From Nocardioides pocheonensis (GTDB lineage Bacteria > Actinomycetota > Actinomycetes > Propionibacteriales > Nocardioidaceae): DNA of 64,000 nucleotides. Both the position numbers and the translations under genes were made by a program. Location of the stretch: NCBI RefSeq assembly GCF_003725535.1, contig NZ_RJSF01000046.1, positions 35,013 through 99,012 of the forward strand. The letters run 5' to 3'. The stretch's first letter is position 1; the number at the start of each line of letters is the position of its first letter. Below are positions 17,939 through 26,423 of the stretch, one piece after another. The notes beneath the pieces are model-generated. The model saw only the letters and a list, made by a program, of their open reading frames with translations, searched no databases and was not told the origin of the DNA.

Positions 17939-18370
17939 TCAGGGTTCCAGCACGCGCTTGAGGTTTCCGACAAACACCTTGTTACGGCGCGGAACCATGA
18001 GGGCCATCATCGGCGTCATGAGCATCCTGAGTCCGCTTGGTCGCATCTCGACCGCGCGCGTGAAACGTGCGTCATCCCCGGCCGGCTCGACCGTGTAGGT
18101 GATCTGTGGCTGCAGGCCGGCGAAGTCAGCGCGATACACCACCCGTGCGCCGGGCTCGACCTCCAGCGCGGTGAAGGTGCCGTCGGTCTTGCCCATGAAC
18201 GGCTTGAACTTCAGGGGGTATGTCTTGCCTACGACGGGGACGGGATCGGTCTCGGGAGGCACCGAGGCTATGTCGACGTGCCAGTTCGGTTCATTGCGGA
18301 GGTCGGCGACGTACGAGAAGACGTCGTCTGCCGTTCGGGCGACGACGACACTCTCAGCCGATGTGATCAT
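17939..18370 (-). CDS. SRPBCC family (polyketide cyclase/START-like) protein
   Basis: A 143-residue helix-grip protein. It starts with the family pattern SAESVVVARTADDVFSYVADLRNEPNWH and alternates beta strands (KFKPFMGKTDGTFTALEVEPGARVVYRADFAG) before a long C-terminal helix (NKVFVGNLKRVLE). SRPBCC proteins bind hydrophobic ligands; no catalytic residue can be named here. It is the first gene inside the 36-bp repeat and stands alone. Confidence 0.85.
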   Translation of the reverse strand: MITSAESVVVARTADDVFSYVADLRNEPNWHVDIASVPPETDPVPVVGKTYPLKFKPFMGKTDGTFTALEVEPGARVVYRADFAGLQPQITYTVEPAGDDARFTRAVEMRPSGLRMLMTPMMALMVPRRNKVFVGNLKRVLEP

Positions 18371-18773
18371 GACTCCTCCTCAGACAGGGCGTCGCTTGGC
18401 TGGCATCCGCGGGGTGCCCTGACGCCAGGTCCCATTCCAAACTATCGCTCCGCCGCTCGTTGGGGCGGCGAGTCGCGAGCGGCTCGAGTGCTCAATTTCA
18501 AGCTGTCCGCCGGCCTCGGCGTCGTTTGCCGAAAGATGCGCGGACCGGGAATGCCGCTCAGGCCCCGGGTCGAGATCGCAAATCAGGCCGCCGCGATTGA
18601 CCGGCTCGTGGCCTTCCTCGGCCTGGCATCCCCACGGCTAGGTAGCCGAGTCACGGGAGTGGCTCCAATGGCCTGGCCCGCGCGTGGCGGTCGATCGAGG
18701 TATTCACTTTGTTGCGGAACCGAACGATGCTTGGGGTGACTCGCCAATCCCCGTCCGCGCTGAGGAGCCAGGA
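18371..18773. other. 400 bp without a supported gene
   Basis: Region between divergent SRPBCC and cupin genes. It presumably holds both promoters. Frames running through it have no recognisable protein signature. Confidence 0.5.
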
Positions 18774-19163
18774 ATGCCGGATCAACAGGGACCGAAGGTG
18801 GTTCTGCGCGGGCCTGCCGAGGGCGACAGCATCATCTTGCCGATGGGGGGCCTACAGGCGCACATCACGCGCAAGGCGTCCCGCACTGAGACCGGCGGAC
18901 ATTGGGCTCTCGGGGAGGCCTGGCAGGACCCGGGCTTCGACAACCCGCCGCACACCCACGATGAAGCAGAAGCCTTCTACGTCCTGGAAGGGTCCTACAC
19001 CTTCTACACCGACACCGATCCGGCAGAGGGGGTGGGGCCGGGCACCTTCGTGTTCATCCCGCCTGGAGCGGTGCACGGCTTCAGGACCGGTCCCGAGGGT
19101 GGGCGACTGCTGTGCCTGTGGCCATCGACCGTCGAGGCGGCGTTCTTCGGTGCGTCCTCATGA
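18774..19163 (+). CDS. cupin domain protein
   Basis: A 129-residue single-domain beta-barrel. Both cupin motifs are visible: motif 1 as NPPHTHDEAEAFYVLEGSYTFY (His, His, Glu ligands) and motif 2 as GPGTFVFIPPGAVHGFR (the final His). The first, LGEAWQDPGF, gives the strand ahead of motif 1. Start ATG 18774 has GAGGAG eight bases upstream. It probably binds a metal and a small substrate. The reaction is not evident from context. Confidence 0.87.
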   Translation: MPDQQGPKVVLRGPAEGDSIILPMGGLQAHITRKASRTETGGHWALGEAWQDPGFDNPPHTHDEAEAFYVLEGSYTFYTDTDPAEGVGPGTFVFIPPGAVHGFRTGPEGGRLLCLWPSTVEAAFFGASS

Positions 19164-19197
19164 GCACAACCAGCCGACGAGCGACCGCAGCCTCTGG

Positions 19198-19761
19198 TTA
19201 ATGGGCGGGGCTTCCGAAGCGCACCCGGTTCCCGAGCGGGTCGGTGACTACGAACTCGACCAGACCGTAGGCCTGCTCCTCGGGGGCCGAGACTCCGAGT
19301 ACATCTGCTTCGCGCAACTTCTTCCAGTAGGCCACTGCGTCTCGGACATGCACGAAGCAGGTTCCCGGAGTGAGGGAGACGCTCTGCTCCCCGGGCGGGG
19401 TTTGCGAGAAGTGCAGCTCGACCGGGCCGTCGTGCATGACCAGGTATCCGTCGTACCGGCCTGCGACGTCGAAACCGAGTTTGCTGTAATGCGCCTCGGT
19501 GGCAGCCAGGTCCGCGCTGGGCAGAATCGGGATGGCCGAGCGAGCATCCGACCCCCTGCCCTGGGCGCGGAGTCGTTCCAGCCACACCCGGAGCGGAACC
19601 GTGATGTTCAGCCCACTAGCGCGGCGCGCCGCCCACAGTGCGCACCCGGCACAGATGTACACCCCGGGGGTGTCGCCCAGCTCGGTTAACCGAGCCCGAT
19701 CCCGCGTGCGGCCGCAGCAGCCACACTGAGCAGTCGAAGGCTCTGCCACGCTATTGGTCAT
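19198..19761 (-). CDS. VOC/bleomycin-resistance-like protein with an N-terminal zinc-ribbon
   Basis: A 187-residue protein. Residues 10-45 carry two Cys pairs (CGCCG and CAGC) separated by 22-25 residues with GVYICAGCALWAA between, resembling the C4 zinc-finger of ClpX-type proteins. Residues 75-187 are a vicinal-oxygen-chelate fold close to bleomycin-binding proteins (ILPSADLAATEAHYSKLGF, LHFSQTP, FVVTDPLGNRVRFG). The fusion is unusual. Its role may be drug sequestration or regulation, and the fold assignment is much surer than the function. Confidence 0.8.
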   Translation of the reverse strand: MTNSVAEPSTAQCGCCGRTRDRARLTELGDTPGVYICAGCALWAARRASGLNITVPLRVWLERLRAQGRGSDARSAIPILPSADLAATEAHYSKLGFDVAGRYDGYLVMHDGPVELHFSQTPPGEQSVSLTPGTCFVHVRDAVAYWKKLREADVLGVSAPEEQAYGLVEFVVTDPLGNRVRFGSPAH

Positions 19762-19841
19762 GCCCCATTGTCCGCCGTCTCGTCAACTGCCAGGACCGGC
19801 GCAACCTCCGTCAGCGGCGAACCAGCAGTTGAGGCACGAGC

Positions 19842-20267
19842 ATGTGGCGTGACCTCGCGATCGGCTTCGCAGCCACAGTCATCGTCGCGTGGCTGGTGCT
19901 CATCGTGGCTTTGCTCGTCGTGCGACCCAAGGGAGGCCTGCTCAGGGAGGCGCTTCGCATACTGCCCGATCTGATCCGGCTTCTGACGCGACTGGCCAGG
20001 GACTCGACGCTCCCCCGCGGCGTCCGAGTACGCATCGCACTGCTGATGGGGTACCTGGCCCTGCCCATCGACCTCATCCCGGACTTCATCCCCGTACTCG
20101 GCTACGCCGACGACGCGATCGTGGTCGCAGCCGTCCTGCGCAGCGTCGTCCGCCGCGTCGGCTCGGAGCCATTGCAAAGACACTGGCCCGGCACGAACGA
20201 CGGCTTCGCGGCACTGTGCAGACTCGCTGGCATTGCCCCGCCGACCGAGCAGACTGCCAACAACTGA
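19842..20267 (+). CDS. YkvA/DUF1232 membrane protein
   Basis: A 141-residue protein with one N-terminal transmembrane helix (LAIGFAATVIVAWLVLIVALLVV) and the DUF1232 core LMGYLALPIDLIPDFIPVLGYADDAIVVAAVL, the defining motif of the YkvA family. Function is unknown in the family as a whole. It is a single gene on the plus strand between two minus-strand genes. Confidence 0.88.
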   Translation: MWRDLAIGFAATVIVAWLVLIVALLVVRPKGGLLREALRILPDLIRLLTRLARDSTLPRGVRVRIALLMGYLALPIDLIPDFIPVLGYADDAIVVAAVLRSVVRRVGSEPLQRHWPGTNDGFAALCRLAGIAPPTEQTANN

Positions 20268-20373
20268 CGGCCGAGTCCCCACCGCCCAACTGTCTCTTCG
20301 ACTCGCCTGACCCACGCTGAGCCAATTGTTCATGCTCGGCCGCCGATTGGCCTTGGCCGATGCCGACTCGGCG

Positions 20374-20754
20374 CTACTCGGCCAGCCCCTGCCGCGCGAA
20401 GTCGACGGCCTCGGCGAGCAGTGTTTGCCACAGCTCCCGGTCGACGCTGGGGATCGACACCCACTCACGGAAGACCTTGCCGGCCGGGGCGAACGGGTCG
20501 CCGTCGTGGTTGCCGACGAGCTCGGTGACCCGCTGGCGAGGCAGCTTTACGACCAGGCATCCGGCCTTGTCGTCGTAGGAGGCCAGGAACTTCCCGGCCA
20601 GCCGCACGCAGGCGTAACCCATCATCGTGGCTCGGCCGATGGCCGGGTCGTAGAGCAGGTCGTCGGTGAGCTCCTCGTAGAGATCGCGGGCCACGTCGGC
20701 AGCGTCCCCGCCGGACTGCTCCGACGGGGACATGCCTTTCGGGTCTCGCGGCAT
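20374..20754 (-). CDS. TfoX/YjbR-like protein of unknown function
   Basis: A 126-residue protein with the alternating strand pattern of the TfoX N-terminal/MmcQ-YjbR fold: GRATMMGYACVRLAGKFLASYDDKAGCLVVKLPRQRV, then FAPAGKVFREWVSIPSVDRELWQTLLAEAVDFA. It shares one base of its start with the stop of the VOC gene upstream (TGATG), so it belongs to the WYL-VOC-TfoX-like operon. No catalytic role is known. Confidence 0.72.
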   Translation of the reverse strand: MPRDPKGMSPSEQSGGDAADVARDLYEELTDDLLYDPAIGRATMMGYACVRLAGKFLASYDDKAGCLVVKLPRQRVTELVGNHDGDPFAPAGKVFREWVSIPSVDRELWQTLLAEAVDFARQGLAE

Positions 20755-21143
20755 CAGGCCACCGGTGGCGTGAAGACGCCGAACTGGTTGCCTGACGGGT
20801 CGCGCAGGTAGGCGAAGGTCGGGGCGCCGGGTCCGGGGTCGAGGTGCTTGCTCACCACCGAGCCGCCGAGCTGTTCGGCGTCGGCGCAGGTGGCCTCGAC
20901 ATCGGCGACGAGGATGTAGAAGACGGCGTGGTCGGGCACCTGCCCGCCGGTGCCGAAGATGCCGCCCATCGGTCCCTCGGCGCCGGACGCCGTGATGTTG
21001 CGGTAGTCCATCCCACCGGACGCCGCTGGCCCGTCGGCCTCGAAGGTCCAGTCGAAGAGGCTGCCGTAGAACTTCGCGGCGCCGTCGGGATCACTGGTGG
21101 CGACCTCGAACCAGGCGAGGGTGCCGGGGGCTGGGTTGGTCAT
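20754..21143 (-). CDS. glyoxalase/VOC family protein
   Basis: A 129-residue two-repeat VOC protein (PAPGTLAWFEVATSDPDGAAKFYGSLFDW at the start and DPSGNQFGVFTPP at the end are the signature pieces). Such proteins are commonly small-molecule or metal-dependent enzymes. It is the middle gene of a three-gene operon headed by a WYL regulator. Confidence 0.88.
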   Translation of the reverse strand: MTNPAPGTLAWFEVATSDPDGAAKFYGSLFDWTFEADGPAASGGMDYRNITASGAEGPMGGIFGTGGQVPDHAVFYILVADVEATCADAEQLGGSVVSKHLDPGPGAPTFAYLRDPSGNQFGVFTPPVA

Positions 21144-21168
21144 GGGGGGTCTCCTTCTGCGTTGCGGG

Positions 21169-21957
21169 TCACCCGCCGGGGCGACGGGTCACACCCACGG
21201 TCTCGGGCCTTCGCGACACCCCTGTGTCGGAGTTTGGCAGGAGATCTTCGGGACGCAGCGCCGCCTCCGGCAGCTTCGTCTCGTGGCCGTCGACGATCGT
21301 CTCCGGGGCGACCCGCTGCGGGCGCGGCAGCGAGGGCGTCGGTTCGGCTCGGGTGATGCGATCCATCCGGAAGACGCGGTCGTCCTCCCGCAGGTGGCAC
21401 CAGGCGGTGAGGTACGAGCCGTTTGGCCCAACCACGACGTGCTGCGGCTCGACCTCGCGCTCGGTCTCGAGGCCGCCGACGTCGATGTAGCTGATGCGCA
21501 GCACCTGGTTGTCACGCACGGCTCGCCAGATCGTCTCGGCGATCTCGGCATCGGGGTCGGGAGCAGGCTGGACGAGCAGCCTTACCTTCTCGGCGGTCGC
21601 ACGCGCCTCCGCGAGGGCTCGCTCGGGCATCGCCGCCACGATCTTCTGCAGCGCGCTGCGGGCGTCGCGCGTGAAGAGCACGTGCTCGCTGCGGCTCAGC
21701 GCGACCGCGACCGCGGCCGCCTCGCGTGGCGTGAAGTTCAGCGGCGGCAGGCTCAACGAACGGTCCAGGGTGTAACCCCCGCCGCGTCCCTGCTTCGTCG
21801 CGAGCGGGACTCCGGCCTGCCCCAGCGCGCTCAGGTCGCGCTCGATGGTCCTGACGCTGACCTCGAAGTGCTCGGCCAGCCGGCCCGCCGTACGCCCCCT
21901 GGGCCCGGCCGCCCGCAGCTCCTCGACCAATGCGTAGAGGCGGTCGATGCGGTTCAT
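21169..21957 (-). CDS. HTH/WYL-domain transcriptional regulator
   Basis: A 262-residue DeoR-type regulator. Residues 1-60 form a winged helix (MNRIDRLYALVEELRA, TAGRLAEHFEVSVRTIERDL). Residues 130-230 form a WYL domain (RISYIDVGGLETEREVEPQHVVVGPNGSYLTAWCHLRED), which senses ligands or nucleic acid in related proteins. The Met at 21957 begins the family N-terminus; an upstream Met adds ten unsupported residues. It heads the operon and probably controls it. Confidence 0.9.
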   Translation of the reverse strand: MNRIDRLYALVEELRAAGPRGRTAGRLAEHFEVSVRTIERDLSALGQAGVPLATKQGRGGGYTLDRSLSLPPLNFTPREAAAVAVALSRSEHVLFTRDARSALQKIVAAMPERALAEARATAEKVRLLVQPAPDPDAEIAETIWRAVRDNQVLRISYIDVGGLETEREVEPQHVVVGPNGSYLTAWCHLREDDRVFRMDRITRAEPTPSLPRPQRVAPETIVDGHETKLPEAALRPEDLLPNSDTGVSRRPETVGVTRRPGG

Positions 21958-22118
21958 GTTCGCCAGCGTAGACGCGGGCGGGGACAAGAAATCAGATCCA
22001 CTTCCCGGTTGTCCTGATCAGGTCCCCGCCGGCCGTCAGGTTTGAACAGGTGGCCGCGGGAAGCCTGGACCCAGACTCGCCCAGGTGGAGGCTTGGGGAG
22101 GCACGGGGACCATTGCCA

Positions 22119-22622
22119 CTACGAGCGGCGTGCCTCATCAAGGTTCGCGGCGAGCTTGTCGAGTGCCATCGCCCATCCGGCGGCACCCGGGGATCCTGCG
22201 GGAACGCCGAGGTGGGTCAACACCATCCTGGTTCCACCACTGACGTGCTCGAGCTCGACTCTGACCTCGGTCGTGGTGGGGTGACCCTCGGGCATGCCCA
22301 TCTGCTCCGGTGACTTCACGTTGCCGTTCTCGTCCGACATCGAGTCGGTGTACACGAGGCGCTGGTTCTTGATGACCTCGAGATATTCGCCGGTGAACCA
22401 CATCTGCATCGTGCCGTCCGACGTCGTCATCTCCATGCACAGCAGACGGATGCCGCCCACGCGCACATCCATCTTGACTACAGGGATGGTTGCTCCGCCT
22501 GGGCCGTACCAGGCTGCGAAGTGTTCGGGCTCTGTCCACATCTTCCAGATCAGTTCCGGCGGTGCATCGAGAGTCCGCTCGATCACCAGGTTCTGGCCGT
22601 CGTTGTCATCGTTCATCGTCAT
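22119..22622 (-). CDS. SRPBCC/AHSA1-like protein
   Basis: A 167-residue helix-grip protein of the activator-of-Hsp90/CalC type: LVIERTLDAPPELIWKMWTEPEHFAAWYGPGG, then the MDVRVGGIRLLCME strand and LTHLGVPAGSPGAAGWAMALDKL C-terminal helix. The gene overlaps the upstream ArsR gene by 17 bp, so the two are coupled; this ArsR-SRPBCC pairing is very common in actinobacteria. The ligand is unknown. Confidence 0.88.
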   Translation of the reverse strand: MTMNDDNDGQNLVIERTLDAPPELIWKMWTEPEHFAAWYGPGGATIPVVKMDVRVGGIRLLCMEMTTSDGTMQMWFTGEYLEVIKNQRLVYTDSMSDENGNVKSPEQMGMPEGHPTTTEVRVELEHVSGGTRMVLTHLGVPAGSPGAAGWAMALDKLAANLDEARRS

Positions 22623-22983
22623 GGCCCGTCTTTCGTTGCTGGCGGAGTTGTTGGAGGTAGGTGTCCATCCGTTCGAAGCGGGCCTCCCAGACGGGTCGGT
22701 ACTGCTCGGCCCAGGTCGAGACCTCTTCGAGTGGTGCCGCGTCGAGGGCGCAAGGTCTGAACTGCGCACGTTGACCTCGCACGATCAGCCCGGCGCGTTC
22801 GAGCACCTTGAGGTGCTTGGAGATCGCCGGGAGTGAAAGCTCGAACGGTTCGGCGAGCTGGTTGACGTTTGCCTCTCCTTCGGTGAGGCGCGCCAAGATC
22901 GCTCGCCGCGTTGAGTTGGCCAGTGCCGCGAAAGTCTCGTCGAGCCGATCCTCCTTGGCCGCCGACGTCGTCCCTGCACTCAT
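22606..22983 (-). CDS. ArsR family transcriptional regulator
   Basis: A 125-residue winged-helix repressor: ETFAALANSTRRAILARLTEGEANVNQLAEPFELSLPAISKHLKVLERAGLIVRG contains the family's conserved HTH (recognition helix SLPAISKHLKVLE). No metal-binding cysteines are present, so it belongs to the metal-independent type paired with SRPBCC genes. A 38-bp palindrome begins at the last base of its start codon, so strong autoregulation is expected. Confidence 0.9.
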   Translation of the reverse strand: MSAGTTSAAKEDRLDETFAALANSTRRAILARLTEGEANVNQLAEPFELSLPAISKHLKVLERAGLIVRGQRAQFRPCALDAAPLEEVSTWAEQYRPVWEARFERMDTYLQQLRQQRKTGHDDER

Positions 22984-23020
22984 AGTTTTCCTATCAGTTA
23001 ATTAACTGATAGGAAAACTA
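22983..23020. promoter_or_regulatory. 38-bp perfect palindrome at the arsR start
   Basis: The 38 bases are exactly self-complementary, centred on TTAATTAA with ATCAGTTAATTAACTGAT at the core. The sequence abuts the start codon and is AT-rich against a GC-rich background. It is the likely operator for the ArsR protein and could also form a stable hairpin in the 5' leader. Confidence 0.8.
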
Positions 23021-23332
23021 CGCGCTGGGCGGCTCCGAGTCAAGCCCCGCTTAGCCACGACGGTGCACTCGAGACTGAGCACTGGCCCGGTCACACGACC
23101 ATTGCGGCCGCGAACGGCGCCGACGTCACCCGCGTCGCTGCCCAGAGCAGGCGCCGCGATCTCGGACTGTGATGAGGGCGAAAGAAGCCGAAGTCTGGTG
23201 ACATGTTAGGGAAGAACTCGGCGGTGCGCCCATCGGGTCGCCCACGACGCCGAGCACGAACTGACCCATGTCGTCCCGAAACTGACGGCCGCCGTAGTCC
23301 CGCCTACCCAGCCGACCGGAATGCCCGATAGG
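23021..23332. other. 310 bp without a supported gene
   Basis: Separates the ArsR palindrome from the end of the rhodanese gene. No gene or clear terminator is recognisable, although it should contain the 3' end of the 28557-23333 transcript. Confidence 0.45.
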
Positions 23333-23713
23333 TCATTCCGCTGCCGACCGGGCGCGCCAGGCTTGGAATCCACCGACCAGATCGGTGGAGGATCGCAGCC
23401 CCAGCTCCTGAAGCGTCGCGGCGGCCAGGCTCGAGCTGTAACCCTCGTTGCAGACGATGATGAACCGCAGGTCGGCTCTGGTCGCAATGGGCAAGCGGTG
23501 TGGTGAGGTGGGGTCGAGTCGCCATTCCAGGACGTTGCGGTCGACCACGATGGCGCCGGGCAGGTCACCCTCGCGTTGGCGTTGCTCGAGTGGTCGGATG
23601 TCGATGAGGATCGCCCCTTGGGCGATTTCATCGGCGAGGTCCTCGACCTGGACCCGGTCGAGGTTGTTCCGGGCCTGCGCAAGCAGCTTGTCGATTGCCG
23701 AGGGGTCTGTCAT
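23333..23713 (-). CDS. single-domain rhodanese
   Basis: A 126-residue sulfurtransferase domain with the CH2A-like entry GAILIDIRPLEQRQREGDLPGAIVVDRNV and the active loop IIVCNEGYSSSLAA, Cys88 being the persulfide-forming residue. It is the last gene of an operon starting at the methyltransferase gene (28557) and moves sulfane sulfur between partners. Downstream of P450 by 23 bp. Confidence 0.9.
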   Translation of the reverse strand: MTDPSAIDKLLAQARNNLDRVQVEDLADEIAQGAILIDIRPLEQRQREGDLPGAIVVDRNVLEWRLDPTSPHRLPIATRADLRFIIVCNEGYSSSLAAATLQELGLRSSTDLVGGFQAWRARSAAE

Positions 23714-23736
23714 GGCGCCGCCTCCTCAACGCGATT

Positions 23737-25077
23737 CTAGGAGGCGCGGGCCCTGACGCGAATCCGGCTGCCGTGGCTCGGGGCGTTGATGATGCCCCGC
23801 GGGCGAAGGTGTTCGGGACGTGGCCGGACCGGCTCGATCTCGTAGGCACGGAGCAGCTCGCGGAGGATCTCGACGGACTCCACGAGCGAGAAGGCCGCTC
23901 CGATGCACCGGCGGGGGCCGCCCCCGAATGGGATCCATGTGTTCGTTGAAGGGTTCGAGCCGAGGAACCGATCGGGACGGAACTCGCTGACGTCGTCGTG
24001 GAGTGCCTCACTGAGCCCGACGAGTCCGAGGGCGGGTGAGACCACGACGCCGGCGGGGAGCCGGTATCCGGCCACGTCGGTGTCTTCGGTGAGGGTGCGG
24101 GTGGCCTGGAAGATGACGGGGCGCAGCCGCATGGCCTCCTTGACGACAGCCTCGAGGTACTGGTCACTCTCGAGGCTCGGATTGTCGACAGCCTGTTGAG
24201 CGCGGCTCATTGCTTCGGGGTGATGCGCGAGCTCATGCAGCGTCCAGGACAAGGCGGTAGCGGTGGTCTCGTGGCCGGCGAGGAGGAAGGTGATCAGCTG
24301 GTCGCGGAGTTCGGCGTCGGTGAGCACGTCGCCGTCGTCGCTCGGGCGAAGCAGGCGCGACAGCAGGTCGTCCCGGTCCGAGGTCGTCGGGTCCGCACGG
24401 CGGGCGGCGATCTCGGCGTACAGCAGATTGTCGAGCTCCTGTTGCGCGGCGGCATGGCCTCGCCATGGGGGAAGCTTCTGGAGCTGGGGGTAGCGCCAGG
24501 CGAGCAGCATGATCAGGTCGAGGTTGGCGATCTTGGTGACCAGCGGGCGGAGCTCGGCCAGCCGTTCCGGGTCGGTCACCCCGAAGACGACCCGCAGGAT
24601 GATCTCCAGGGTGATCGCCTGCATGCGTCCGATGGCGGCGAACTCGTCGCCGTCGGACCATCGTTCGATCTCGGCGCGGGCGAGGTCGGCGAACATGGGT
24701 CGGTAGCCGTTCAGGGCGCCGGTGGTGAAGGCGGGTGTCAGTAGCTTGCGGGCGCGGGCGTGCTGGCCTTCGTCGAGCAGGAGGAGGGAGTGCTCCCCCA
24801 TCACGTCGAGCAGGCTCGAGTTGCCCTCGCCTGCGTGGTAAGTCGTGACGTTGCCTGCGAAGACCTGCCGGATGTCCTCGGGATTGGCCAGGGCGACGAC
24901 CGTGACCATCGACCCGTGTGGCCCGTACGGCATCCGTATCGAGAACACGTCACCATGCTGCTGGTGCAGCCGGCGCATGACGGTTGGCCGGTAGCGCATC
25001 AGCAGGATCGCCTGAAGCGCATCCGGCAGGCGAAGGCCGGGAGGCAGGCCGGCCCGCGTCGTGGTCAGTTGAGTCAC
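23737..25077 (-). CDS. cytochrome P450
   Basis: A heme monooxygenase of 446 residues. I-helix oxygen groove LLAGHETTATAL, K-helix EAMRLRP, meander, and heme loop FGGGPRRCIGAAFS with the axial Cys are all present; the fold is the membrane-P450-like class found as soluble enzymes in actinobacteria. GTG 25077 gives the usual LPPGLRLP start. An ATG at 25128 overlapping the MFS stop by 4 bp is a credible alternative. Substrate unknown. It sits in a sulfur-related operon, which is unusual. Confidence 0.92.
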   Translation of the reverse strand: MTQLTTTRAGLPPGLRLPDALQAILLMRYRPTVMRRLHQQHGDVFSIRMPYGPHGSMVTVVALANPEDIRQVFAGNVTTYHAGEGNSSLLDVMGEHSLLLLDEGQHARARKLLTPAFTTGALNGYRPMFADLARAEIERWSDGDEFAAIGRMQAITLEIILRVVFGVTDPERLAELRPLVTKIANLDLIMLLAWRYPQLQKLPPWRGHAAAQQELDNLLYAEIAARRADPTTSDRDDLLSRLLRPSDDGDVLTDAELRDQLITFLLAGHETTATALSWTLHELAHHPEAMSRAQQAVDNPSLESDQYLEAVVKEAMRLRPVIFQATRTLTEDTDVAGYRLPAGVVVSPALGLVGLSEALHDDVSEFRPDRFLGSNPSTNTWIPFGGGPRRCIGAAFSLVESVEILRELLRAYEIEPVRPRPEHLRPRGIINAPSHGSRIRVRARAS

Positions 25078-25124
25078 TCCCGAACCGTACCTTTGGCCAT
25101 TCGCCGGACAGTCCGGAGATGACG

Positions 25125-26423
25125 TCATCGAGGCGCGGGGCTGACAGGTCCCGGGCGACGGTGGGTCTCGTACATCCGAGCAAACACCAGCGCACCCGAA
25201 ACGGCGGTCAGCGCTGCCACGGTCCACACGGATGCCCGCACACCCCACAGGTCGGCGACGACCCCGGACAGGACCGCGCCGACGGCAAAGCCGCCGTCGC
25301 GCCACAGGCGGTAGATCCCGACCGACCTCGCGCGCCAGGCGGGGTGGGCGACGTCGCCGATCACGGCGAGCAGGGTCGGGTAGACCATCGCGGTCCCGGC
25401 GCCGAGGAGCACGGCTCCCATTGCCCACGGCCCGAAGGAGTCGGAGGCGGCGACGATCCCGAGCGCGCCGGCCTGGGTGAGCATGCCGCCGACGATCAGA
25501 GACTTCCGGCCGATTCGATCCGACAGCGCGCCAGTGCCGAGTTGTCCAAGCCCCCACACCGCTGGGTAGATCGCGGCCAGGACGCCGATGCGGCCCACCG
25601 AGAGACCAGCGCTGGCGAACAAGAGCGGAAAGAGTCCCCAAGCTAGACCGTCGTTGAGGTTGTTCACCATTCCGGCCTGGCACGCTGCGGACAGGGCCGG
25701 CTCACGCAGGCTGGTCTGGGCGAACACCTCACGCTGACTGAGCTCGGCGTGAAGGTGAGCGTCGCTGCCGTCGTCCTTTGCCTTGTGTGCACGAGCTTCC
25801 GCGTCCGCGTGCCCGCGGGTCTCGTGCACGAAGATCGTGGACAGGCCGAGTCCGAGGGCAGCGAAGGCGATGCCGAGGTAGAAGGGCTCTGGTCGTAATC
25901 CGTGTTCGGCGGCGAGGTAGCCGGTGGCGAGCGCGGTCGCTGCGACCGCGCCGTAGCCGGCGGCCTCGTTGAGGCCCATCGCGAAGCCACGGCGCTCAGG
26001 TCCGACGAGGTCGATCTTCATGATCACCGTGGTCGACCAGGTCAGTCCCTGGCTCACACCCAGGAGCACGTTGGCGACGATCACCCACCACCACGACGGC
26101 GCCCAGATCAGGAGCAACGGGACGGGCAGGGCGACCAGCCACCCGGCAACCAGGACCGGTTTGCGGCCGTAGCGGTCCGACCAGGTCCCGGCGAGGTAGT
26201 TCGTGGCCGCCTTGGCCACCCCGAACGCCAGGATGTAGGTCATCCCGGCGGTGTAGGCATTAAGGTGGAAGACCTGGTCGGCCAGCAGCGGCAGGACAGT
26301 GCGTTCCTGGCCGAGCATCCCGCCGACCAGCGCGTTGACCGCGACCAGCAGGGAGAATTGCGCGAGGTTGGCGCGCAGTCCGAGCCTCAAGGGTGACGAG
26401 TGGTCGGTGCGGGCAGTTGTCAC
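25125..26423 (-). CDS. MFS transporter
   Basis: A 432-residue, twelve-helix major facilitator. The loop 2-3 motif YLAGTWSDRYGRKPVLVAGW and its mirror GALSDRIGRKSLIVGG mark the two halves, and a hydrophilic central loop rich in His and Asp (HADAEARAHKAKDDGSDAHLHAE) links them. The start GTG 26423 is fixed by a 4-bp overlap with the MBL-rhodanese gene. Because it lies among rhodanese and methyltransferase genes it may export a sulfur or methylated product (inference). Confidence 0.9.
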   Translation of the reverse strand: MTTARTDHSSPLRLGLRANLAQFSLLVAVNALVGGMLGQERTVLPLLADQVFHLNAYTAGMTYILAFGVAKAATNYLAGTWSDRYGRKPVLVAGWLVALPVPLLLIWAPSWWWVIVANVLLGVSQGLTWSTTVIMKIDLVGPERRGFAMGLNEAAGYGAVAATALATGYLAAEHGLRPEPFYLGIAFAALGLGLSTIFVHETRGHADAEARAHKAKDDGSDAHLHAELSQREVFAQTSLREPALSAACQAGMVNNLNDGLAWGLFPLLFASAGLSVGRIGVLAAIYPAVWGLGQLGTGALSDRIGRKSLIVGGMLTQAGALGIVAASDSFGPWAMGAVLLGAGTAMVYPTLLAVIGDVAHPAWRARSVGIYRLWRDGGFAVGAVLSGVVADLWGVRASVWTVAALTAVSGALVFARMYETHRRPGPVSPAPR

